This document shows, piece by piece, positions 54,649 to 64,000 of a stretch of 64,000 nt of DNA (position 1 is the stretch's first letter; each line of letters opens with the position of its first letter). Source of the stretch: Chaenocephalus aceratus. Lineage: Eukaryota; Chordata; Actinopteri; Perciformes; Channichthyidae. A program made the translations under genes and the position numbers. The stretch spans positions 248,001-312,000 of the forward strand of contig CM043798.1 of the NCBI GenBank assembly GCA_023974075.1. The letters run 5' to 3'. The notes under the pieces were generated by a model. It did no database searches. It was not told where the DNA came from and worked only from the letters and a program-made list of their open reading frames with translations.

Positions 54649-55365
54649 AGCAGCTGATCTGATCTCTCTCTCGCGTCCGGTTATACTTCACTCGCGTTTA
54701 TGTCCAAATCTAGCTAGTTCTAGCTAATGATATGACTGCCTGCTTATCAAAGGACACCTTAACAATAAGCGTTGCTTGGCAATGGCGTGTGGCCGCAAAG
54801 TATAGCGCAGTATTATGCATATGTTTATATGAGGGGTCAAAATCCCATGCTCATAAAATGCTCATATATTTTTTCTCTTCATTCCCCACGCCCTACAATA
54901 CATAAATATACCAATATACCAATTTTAGGAAAAGTAAAGAAGTTTGAGCAGTGTGGGTTTTATATTAACAGAGTTACACATATTTCAAAACACCAAGTGT
55001 AATAACTACAGTTGTCAGAATGACAAAGGTCAAAGGTCCTCAGTGAAGCTCAAGCCCGTGTTTCACTACATTGTAAGGACAACTTATTAAAAAGATCAGT
55101 TCAATGCAACTAATGTCGTCTTAGTGTTATCGCATGATGTTAAAATTGGTTTGCCATGAATTTAGTGATGGATTGTAAATATTTGAAATGTAGCATTTAA
55201 GTGACAAGTCAGTTACAAGCAGTAGCGTAGGCAGAAATGTACTTTAGGGTGGGCCTGTAAAAAATAGGGTGGACCAGATTTTTCTTCTGCGCATCAGAAG
55301 CTAACAACAATCCCCGCCGGTACCGGTGGCAGATTACTTTTAGAATACTTTCTTTTTCCATAACA
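54649..55365. other. Intergenic sequence
   Basis: No gene recognised. A hAT-like terminus cagtagcgtaggcagaaatg at 55219 begins another remnant. Confidence 0.4.
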
Positions 55366-56098
55366 GATGGGTATGCAACATTTCCAGACTCCGCCCATCC
55401 CTTTCACAATCCAGCACCGAAATCCTGGTTAATGCATTTGTCACATCCCGGATTGACCACTGTAATGCTATCCTCTCTGGCCTACACACAAAACTACTCA
55501 ACAGACTCCAAATCATTCAAAACTCGGCTGCCCGGATCATTACCTGTACCAAATCGTCTGACCACATCACCCCCATCCTCATCCAACTTCACTGGCTCCC
55601 TGTTCAGCACCGGATTGACTACAAAAACCTTCTGCTTACATACAAAGCCCTCAACAACCTCACCCCCACCTATCTCTCAAACCTCCTCCAGGAATACACC
55701 CGCTCCCTGCGCTCATCCTCAGCCGGACTCCTGACTGTCCCCACCTCCCGCCTTAGCACCATGGGAGCCAGGGCTTTTAGCTGCACCGCACCCAGGCTCT
55801 GGAACACTCTGCCTCCACACATCAAACAGTCTGACTCCATCACGACATTCAAAACCCACCTGTTTAAACTGGCCTACTCACTCTAAAACACATTCAACCT
55901 GCTTTCACAGATCCCCCTCTCACTCCGTCACTCCACACTCTTGTCTTGCCTGTTTTATGCTGCTGTATTGCCTTGTCGGTTCGATTAAATTGTGTTCCGT
56001 TTTTGTTTTAGCTGTTTTAAATTTTAAATGCACTGTAAGGCGGCGTTGGGTGTCCTGAAAGGCGCCTCGAAATAAAACGTATTATTATTATTATTATG
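55366..56098 (+). mobile_element. L2-like LINE 3' end
   Basis: Frameshifted C-terminal RT-protein region: [24 protein letters not shown] wording (55425-55490), then [20 protein letters not shown] and [16 protein letters not shown]. Then a 3' UTR with ctgaaaggcgcctcgaaata and an ATT-repeat tail. Confidence 0.85.
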
Positions 56099-56345
56099 TT
56101 TTGGTGCACAGGAGACACGTATTTTACTGTTTTAATGGCTTATCAAGAGCACAAACACAACATCTTGGTGTCATTCTGGACAGCTCTCTCATCTGCACCC
56201 CACATAAAAAGCATCCCCCGGACTGCATTCTTTGTACTGTCTTAAAACCTTTCCTTAGAATATGTTATGAATTGTAAGGTGTCCTTGGGTGCTTTGAAAG
56301 GCGCCCCTAAATAGAATGAATTATCATTATTATGTATTATTATTA
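56099..56345 (+). mobile_element. Second LINE 3' tail
   Basis: Contains LGVILDSSL-like sequence (56165) and tgaaaggcgcccctaaatag followed by ATTATTA, a shorter relative joined directly to the previous tail. Confidence 0.6.
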
Positions 56346-56439
56346 TCTGAAACGATGTAATAACTTTTAAAACTGTTTCCAGTCACTTGCCCCATGCATT
56401 CAGCAGCAGCAGGCCATTCACTTTGATTTGATCCCGTTA

Positions 56440-57291
56440 TAAATTACATTACATTCCATTTAGCTGACGCTTTTATCCAAAGCGACTTACAATAAGTGCG
56501 TTCGACCAACAAGATACAAACTTGAAGAAAACAGAATCATATAAGTACATCAGGTTTCATATAGCTAAGACATTTCAAGTGCTACTCAACTGGCTATAGA
56601 TAAGCCAGTCCTTTGTTAGTATATAAGTGCTTTGTTAATAGTTCTATCGCTCGAAGTGGAGTCGAAAGAGATGAGTTTTCAGTCTGCGCCGGAAGGTGTG
56701 GAAGCTATCTGCTGTCCTGATGTCAATGGGGAGCTCATTCCACCATCTTGGAGCCAGGATAGCAAACCCACGTGTTTTTGCTGATGGGAACTTGGGTCCC
56801 CCTCGCAGCGAGGGTGCAGCGAGCCGTTTGGCTGATGCTGAGCGGAGTGCACGTGCTGGGGTGTACGGTTTAACCATGTCCTGGATGTAGGAAGGGCCAG
56901 ATCCATTCGCAGCATGGTACGCAAGTACCATTATCTTGAAGTGGATTCTAGCAGTTACCGGAAGCCAGTGAAGGGAGTGGAGGAGCGGCGTGGTGTGGGA
57001 ACATTTAGGAAGGCTGAAGACCAGGCGAGCCGCTGCATTCTGGATGAGCTGCAGAGGTCGGATGGCACATGCAGGTAGACCAGCCAGGAGGGAGTTGCAG
57101 TTGTCTAGGTGTGAGATGACGAGAGCCTGGACCAGAAGCTGCGTCGCTTTCTGGGTCAGCTGGGGACGCATCCTCCTGATGTTGTAAAGCCTGTATCTGC
57201 AGCAGCGGGTTGTAGCAGCGATGTTTGCAGTGAAGGACAGTTTGTTATCATTTCGACAATAAAGAAATGCTACATAAACGTTATCTCGCAC
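56440..57291 (-). mobile_element. LINE 3'-terminal fragment
   Basis: 216-codon open frame (57291-56644): FTANIAATTRCCRYRLYNIR, LVQALVISHLDNCNSLLAGL, QLIQNAAARLVFSLPK, LHSLHWLPVTARIHFK, ILAPRWWNELPIDIRTADSF and KTHLFR, the C-terminal domain of a fish non-LTR RT protein. Its 3' UTR contains the common gctgacgcttttatccaaag phrase (56464). No RT core. Confidence 0.82.
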
Positions 57292-58528
57292 ATTTTATCT
57301 AACCATCTCCGTTTCTAACTTTCATTATATTTTAAAAGAGATCTCTCTCTCTAATCGTGCGGGGGCGGGGCCTCAAAGACACGCTGCATGCATCTCGCTC
57401 ACAGACAAGCTGCAGCGCAGTGCAGTGTGCACACAGTTCTGCCGGTAATGAATAATACATTTTGTGAGGAAACTTTTCCACCAATAATTCCAATAAGTAT
57501 TCCAAAATGTATTCACTTCAGGTTTACGAAAGTAACTGTAACCCGAGACCGGGCAGTGTCCCCGGTAGAAACCTGGTGAAATAGCCAAAAAAATATTAAA
57601 ACCGGGGAAAAGTGAAAAAAAGTGTCCGAAAATAGGCACTCGTGAGGCGAGCAGAGTCCCCTGTCAACTCCCGTTACATTCCTCCGAGAACCAGGCTGGG
57701 GGGGTCAAAAGGGCTTGACCAAGGCCGACCCAAAGTGTACGGTGGGCGGACTGATCACCTCCGTGATGAGTCTCCTCCATTGTGATTTGAAAATGTCCAT
57801 CAGACGAGTCCTTCGGTGGGCGGGAAAAAAAACTTGTTCGTCAGAATCGTCACTTCCTGTACTGACAGTGGAGGTGTCGGTCCTGAGAGTGGAGGTCTGC
57901 ACCGGAACTGTCCTGAGAGTGGAGGTCTGCAGGCAGACCCCTCTCGCTCAGTGCCCCTATGGTCATTATTTTTTTGCCACACACATTAAATAGGACAATA
58001 CTCTGAGCATGCGCAGTGTAGTCTTTACAGTCACTTAGACAGTGAGAGGGAGGGGCAGGGTCGGGTTTTGTCCCACATGGCTCTAAACAGCTCAACAGGC
58101 ACACACTGTAGACACTCATTAGAAGAACACAGACTAAAACAACAATGTACAGACGAATCAGATGATTAAACATGATCTTAAAATATATTTTATATATTTT
58201 TTTTTTTTGCATTTTGTTGTAATCATTATGTTTTATACTTTCTGCTGACACTAGGTGGGGCTGTGCCCCTAATGGCTGTCCCAATGCCATCCGTACTCAT
58301 CCTTTTTGATCCGCACCATAAAGGGGAACACCACTACACATTAAAATATCCACAGGATAATATATGGGCCTAAAACAGTGCATAGAAAATGACTGATGAG
58401 CAATTTTATGCAATGAGGACGTTTAAGAATGAAGTCCCACAATTAACAGTGCTGCTAACACTGAAGCAGAAACATTGTTAATGCTGCAGGTTGGACTGAG
58501 GGTGTCCCCAACACACATTCACATACTA
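57292..58528. other. Composite repeat debris
   Basis: 57475-57545 is an inverted echo of 51880-51950. 57862-57935 has two copies of gtcctgagagtggaggtctgc. 57945-58275 matches the right part of the hAT element at 41888-42839 (gcccctatggtcattat; gcatgcgcagtgtagt). No gene. Confidence 0.6.
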
Positions 58529-58881
58529 CAGTGGGGCAAAAAAGTATTTAGTCAGCCACCAATTGTGCAAGTTCTCCCACTTAAAAAGATGAGAGAGGCC
58601 TGTAATTTTCATCCCAGGTATACCTCAACTATGAGAGACAAAATGGGGGGAAAGAATCCAGAAAATCACTGTCTGATTTTTAAAGAATTTATTTGCAAAT
58701 GATGGTGGAAAATAAGTATTTGGTCAATAACAAAAGTCCATCTCAATACTTTGTTATATACCCTTTGTTGGCAATGACAGAGGTCAAACGTTTTCTGCAA
58801 GTCTTCACAAGGTTTTCACACACCGTTGCTGGTATTTTGGCCCATTCCTCCATCCAGATCTCCTCTAGAGCAGTGATGTTT
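58529..58881. mobile_element. Tc1-like element, left part
   Basis: TA at 58527-58528 followed by cagtggggcaaaaaagtatt, a known fish Tc1-like terminus. The copy breaks off near 58881 without a right end. Confidence 0.72.
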
Positions 58882-59381
58882 TGATGTGACATATTACATA
58901 CTCATACTCTCGGTGGCGCGGCACTGCTGCGACCCGGGCTCCTGTCGTGTGCTGCAGTTTTTGTGTATTTATGTCTGGTATACGTTTCGTCCTTGATTTG
59001 AACCACACGCTTTAATCAAGAGACTGTGTGTGCGTATGTTGGAACAATGACGACCCTTGCAAAACTTCTACTGGCACTCTTTATTCTTTTTTTTTTTTTT
59101 TTTTTAAACTTTATTTTCCTTTTTCTTAAACAACACATACAGTTTCAGTTTCAGTGACAAAAAATTGCAGGTTGTCCATTTTTTTTGTTAACCCCCCCAC
59201 CCCCCTACAGAATAAGACGAGATTAATTGTACAAAAATATTTTTGAAATAATAAACAAACAGATGGTACAGACAGCACACATAAAAATAAAATAAATGAC
59301 AAGGTCGAGATACATGTTAATCATGGTTGACTACAGAGAATCTGTGTTCTAATTCAGTTTTTTTTTATAAATATAAATCAG

Positions 59382-61949
59382 TTAGGGAAGAGTAGGCAGT
59401 TTCAAACTTTCCATGTAAGTTAAAAATGGTTGCCAGGTCCTATAGAATTTACAAGTGGAGCCACCCAAAGTACACTTTATTTTCTCCATGTGTAGAAACA
59501 TCATAAGCTCTGTCACCCAGTGGACATGAGTGGGAGACGCCTCCTGCTTCCACCTCATAAGTATAAGTCGCCTCGCAATTAGGGAAGCAAAAGCAACAGC
59601 GTTTGAATAATGTCTGGAAAGGACAATGTCGTCCGGGACGACTCCAAAAATTGCAGTAAGAGGAGAAGGGGTATATTTTACTTTAAAGATCTTAGAAAAC
59701 GTATCAAATATAGATGTCCAATAATTATGAAGATTTGGACATGTCCAGAAAGTATGGATGAGGGACCCTGTTACTGACTTACATCTGTTGCATAAGGGAT
59801 CCACCCCTGGATACATCTTTGCTAATTTTTCCTTTGATAAATGAAGGCGGTGTAATACCTTGAATTGGAGAAGGCCATGTCTGGCACAAATTGAGGAAGA
59901 GTGAAGTCTTTGAAGGATGGACTGCCAATTATCATCTGTTATTTCAAATGCTAGATCATCTTCCCACTGAGATCTGATTGTCGAAAGAGAGGGAGAATGC
60001 AGGGAGGAAAGTACATTATACAACACCCTAATTACTCCTCTATTCTGTACATTTATTTCAAGAATTCTGTCTAAGGTTGTTTCCGCTGGTTTATTTGGAA
60101 ACTGCGGGTATTTGCTACGTGTGAAATTTCGAATTTGGAAATATCTGAAAAGATGGCCGGGTGGAATACAAAATGTTTCTGTCAACTGACTAAATGAGGC
60201 AAATACCTTGTTTATATACAGATCTTCAAAACTACGTATTCCCCCATTATTCCAGATCTTAAAAGCAGAATCCATCACAGAGGGTGGGAACATATGGTTC
60301 GAGTAAATCGGTGATCGTATGGACATCATATGTAATCCAAACCGTTTCCTACACTGTACCCAGATTCTAAGAGAATTATATACTAATGGATTACTCTTGT
60401 AGGTATACAATTCCAATGGAAGAGCTGATCCAAGCAAAGCCGGCAATGAAGTTCTACCGCAGTAGGCCGATTCAATAAGAATCCAAGCTGGTGTCTCTGT
60501 AGAAGGAGCACTTAGCCAATAGAGCATACTCCGTACATTCGCCGCCCAATAATAGAATTGGAAATTGGGTAGGGCTAGCCCTCCTGATTGTTTTGTTCTC
60601 TGAAGGAAATCTTTACGAATCCTAGGGGTTTTATTATTCCAAATAAATGCAGAAATATATTTGTCCAGAGTATTAAAATACTTTTTTGGTATAAAAGTTG
60701 GTATACATTGAAACAGATATAAGAATTTAGGTAGGGTGTTCATTTTTACTACATTAATGCGTCCAATTAGCGATAATGGGAGATTGCCCCATCTCTGAAA
60801 ATCTTTCTTAGTACGTTCAAGAAGCGGGGTGAAATTTTCCTCAAATAACTTTCTATACAGATTAGTAACCTTGATGCCCAGATACGTCATGTAATCAGTT
60901 TTTACCTTAAATTGAAATGTTTCAAATGAAATTCCTCTGGCTTTAGAGTTTATGGCGAGTAGTTCACTTTTGTTTACATTTAATTTATAACCTGAGATAC
61001 TACCAAAATCCTGAAAAACTGCAAGTGCATGGGGAAGAGAGCTTATAGGGTCAGAAATGTAGAGTAAAAGATCATCGGCGTATAATGACACTTTGTGCTC
61101 CTTGCTTGCCCGTTGGATTCCTTTAACTCTGTTGTCAGTTCGTAGTTTAATTGCTAATGGTTCAATACATATTGCGAATAGAAGTGGAGATAAGGGGCAT
61201 CCTTGTCTGGTCCCACGATTGAGAGGGAAATACTGGGAGTGCGTGGCATTTGTCCTAACCCGAGCCATGGGTGAGTTATATAAGAGTTTTATCCATGAAA
61301 TAAAATTCTGGCCCAGTCCAAATTTATCGAGGGTGTAATATAAGTAATCCCATTCCACCCGGTCAAATGCTTTTTCAGCATCTAGCGATAAGGCTATCTC
61401 AGGTAGTGGGGATGATGGGGTATACATAATATTAAAAAGCCTACGTAAATTGAAAAAGCCCTGTCTACCCTTCACAAATCCTGTTTGGTCTGAAGAGATA
61501 ATCGAGGGCAGATACTGTTCAAGTCTGAGAGCAAGCGTTTTTGACAATATTTTAAAATCAACATTTAAGAGCGATATTGGGCGGTAGGAGGAACATTCTA
61601 GTGGGTCTTTATTTGGTTTCAAAAGAAGTGAGATTGTTGCTTGCTCAAGTGTAGGGGGGAGACATTTTGAGTTAAAGCATTCTATATACATTTCTCGTAA
61701 AAGTGGAGATATGCTCTCACTAAATGCTTTGAAAAATTCAACGGAAAACCCATCTGGGCCTGGAGATTTTCCACTTTGCATTGACTTGATGGCCATTTTA
61801 ATTTCTTCCAGGGTAATTTGATTTTCTAGTTTACCTTTACTATGCGAGTCCATGGTCGGAACTGGCAATTTATCAAAAAATGTGTCCAATAACTCAGGTT
61901 TGTTTAACGAGTCAGATTTATAAAGGTTAGAAGTATTGAAAACTCTCAT
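59382..61949 (-). pseudogene. L1-type ORF2, reverse transcriptase and C-terminal part
   Basis: 855 codons, uninterrupted. RT signatures in order: MAIKSMQSGKSPGPDGFSVE (about 52-71), YRPISLLNVDFKILSKTLAL, DQTGFVKGR, SLDAEKAFDRVEWDYLYYTL, RGTRQGCPLSPLLFAICIEP, and the catalytic SLYADDLLLY (about 290). The C-terminus has CNRCK...HTFWTC (zinc-knuckle-like, about 735-760). The first ATG is internal to the original ORF2; the true continuation is from 63204 through a small indel near 61935. Confidence 0.95.
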
Positions 61950-63204
61950 TTATCTTTTCTGGCTCTTTTGTAATATGTCCAAATTGTGTTTTGATTTCAG
62001 GGATTATATGTGTAGATTCCGATTTACGTAGCTGGTGGGCTAACAATTTGGAAGCTTTTTCCCCATGCTCATACCATAATCGTCTAGACTTTAGCAGCAT
62101 TTTTTCAGATTGTTCAGTTGAAAGTAGATTAAATTCTGTTTGTAAATTAAGCCTTTGCTTGTAAAGATCTGGAGAAGGAGTGGCTGAGTGTTGATGATCT
62201 AATTTCATTATGGCATCAGTTAATTCAATTAAACGTTTTTGTTTTTGTTTTTTAGTAAACGAACAGTAAGAAATTATATGGCCCCTTAAGAACGCCTTCA
62301 AACTTTCCCAGATGGTACTATAAGTAACATCAGTAGTTATATTTGTTTTGAGAAAAATATCAATCTGCTTCGAAATGTACTGAACAAATCCCTCATCAGA
62401 TAGCAAGAGAGCGTTAAACCTCCATGAATAAACTGAGTTTTGATTTGGGAAACTGAGCTCTAAAACCAGAGGACTATGATCAGATATCACAATACTATTA
62501 TATGTGCATGCTTTGACATTAGATAATAGCTTTTTGTCAACAAAAAAATAATCAATACGCGAATACGTTTGATGCACTGGAGAAAAAAAGGAGTATTGCC
62601 TAGTCGATGGAAAAAGAAATCGCCAAGCGTCAACAACCCCATAGGTATCCAAATATGACTGTAAAACTAGAGAGGACTTTGAGACTGGCGAGGCTCTTGT
62701 GGAGGAACGGTCTAATGCAGGATTCATGATCGTATTCATGTCACCCCCCAGTATTAATTGGTGAGTATCAATACAAGGTAATGAGTGAAGAAATGTTCGA
62801 AAAAAATCACTATCATCACAATTGGGGGCATACACATTAGCTAAAATTAGAGGGGTGTTAAATAATGAGCCCACCACAACTACATAACGGCCACTTGGAT
62901 CAGCGGTTACATCAGAGACCACAAACGGAGTTGATTTATGAACAAGAATCGCAGTACCCCTAACCTTATTATTCAATTTAGAATGAAACATTTGTCCCAC
63001 CCAATCTCTCTTAATTTTAGGATGATCTTGAATTTTGAGGTGTGTTTCTTGGAGAAACGCAATGTTCACTTTGAGTTGTGAGAGATGGGAGAATACTTTG
63101 TTACGTTTGGTTGGGTGATTAAGTCCTCTAACATTCCAGCTGATAAGATTAATATTGCATCCACCCTTTCTTAAAGTTGAGGAAGTAGGAACTGCCATCA
63201 ACAT
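61927..63204 (-). pseudogene. L1-type ORF2, endonuclease part
   Basis: 425 codons. AP-endonuclease-like domain: NLISWNVRGLNHPTKRNKVF (about 19-38), AFLQETHL (about 49-56), ANVYAPNCDDSDFFRTFLHS, GGDMNT, SRIDYFFVDKKLL and SDHSPLVLEL (about 245-254). The expected catalytic N, E, D, and SDH residues are visible. It runs into a stop (TAA) at 61927-61929 because of a frame change, after KINESFQYF. Confidence 0.93.
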
Positions 63205-64000
63205 TTACCGGAGGGGGAAATATGAAGAATAACGTGGTACTTTTGGTGATACATTTGAATTAGCATCGCAACTATAGTCAACCTTAATACAACAAACAGA
63301 GACCAAGTAAAAACAGACAGAAAAAAAACAAAAAGTAAAAACATCAACCCCACCCTCCCCATTATCCTCAGTATCATCCTCTTTAGAGAAACGACACAAG
63401 ACTCCCAAAGCTTCCTAGCTTTCCCTGAGATCAATACACACTCCTAACCTCAAACACTGTCCCTTTATTAATAATGTGTTTGAACTATAATCCTTAGGCT
63501 AAACCAATGACTATATTCATGCAATACACTAATAAAGAGAGTCAACAAAACGGAGAGAAGAAAAACAAAAACATCAGCAAATGTAGGTGAAAATAACAAT
63601 ACAAATAAAAAGGACACCTTTAAATCACAGCCATACCTTGCGATTACAGTGTAAAACAACTGTGGACTTGCAACGTGGTTACCCGGACCACCCGGTGAAC
63701 AAAAGCGAGCACACTACAGCGAGACCTGCCCTTTAACCCTGTGACGTCGGTTTGTTGACAAAAGGAGCTTTAGCAAAAGAGCTAACAGATAACCCGGCAA
63801 CCAGTTCCACAATTATGCCCTATATAACACAAAATAACTGAATGTTAGAACATGGGTGAAATCAAAAGCGTACCTCACTTTAAAGAATACAAATTAAAAA
63901 TGTACACCGGTAATTAAATCCAATCCAATGAATGGAAATAATGTGACAACTAAACGTTAATGCGGGTCGCTGCTTTACAACGTTTCCAATAAGTAAACAG
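63205..64000 (-). other. L1 spacer upstream of ORF2
   Basis: AT-rich with many A runs on the + strand. No ORF1 coiled-coil or RRM wording seen in the short frames here. Confidence 0.45.

Larger units (their letters stand above)
59087..64000 (-). mobile_element. L1/Tx1-type LINE, nearly intact ORF2, runs past window end
   Basis: 19-base T run at 59087-59105 is the poly(A) tail on the - strand. ORF2 covers 63204-59382 in two overlapping frames. 63205-64000 is upstream spacer without a recognised ORF1; ORF1, if present, lies beyond the window. Confidence 0.93.

Noticed and set aside
59382..63204. Retroviral pol
   Set aside because: AP-type endonuclease, the order EN-RT, the poly(A) tail and lack of LTRs, protease or integrase show a non-LTR LINE.

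Overview
This is a teleost fish genomic window. It holds one large spliced gene, cblb (Casitas B-lineage proto-oncogene b, an E3 ubiquitin ligase), on the + strand in a dense field of transposable elements. The evidence for a teleost is a mosaic of fish-typical repeats: L2-like LINEs with TTGA or ATT tails, a Rex3/RTE-like LINE with a GATG tail, hAT elements with BED zinc-finger fragments, PIF/Harbinger MITEs with a MADF remnant, Tc1-like remnants, and long CA and TA microsatellites. The gene itself has vertebrate structure.

The gene: I trace 18 coding exons with GT-AG introns and consistent phases, from the ATG at 2827 to the TAG at 45543-45545. The sum is 2883 coding bases, a 960-residue protein (human CBLB is about 982). 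Exons 1-7 encode the tyrosine-kinase-binding (TKB) module: four-helix bundle, EF hand and SH2. Exon 8 encodes the linker and first half of the RING, and exon 9 the rest of the RING. Exons 10-17 encode the proline-rich and phosphotyrosine tail, and exon 18 the CIN85/CD2AP-type PxxxPR motif and the UBA domain. A non-coding first exon may end at about 2106. The 3' UTR starts at 45546 and quickly enters a 37-bp minisatellite of about 31 copies.

Layout: 1-565, truncated Harbinger-like repeat. 566-2826, upstream region. Intron 1 (2995-14640), a 3.3-kb inverted repeat, an L2-like LINE and several MITEs. Intron 2 (14892-22883), a cluster of hAT elements, two of them with perfect 8-bp target duplications. 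Introns 3-5, LINE tails, a Rex3-like insertion with a 13-bp target duplication and a Harbinger MITE. Intron 8, an LINE fragment with an in-frame 36-bp repeat. Introns 11, 12 and 14, further DNA transposons. 45546-48829, 3' UTR and downstream. 48830-58890, nested hAT and Harbinger elements and LINE fragments. 59087 to the window end, a nearly intact L1/Tx1-type LINE on the - strand.

I see no second host gene, operon, CRISPR array or virus. The most interesting items are structural: a pair of inverted hAT copies bracketing exon 2, the 3.3-kb foldback in intron 1, a chain of Harbinger MITEs sharing TTA target sites, two perfect hairpins, and the minisatellite directly after the cblb stop codon.
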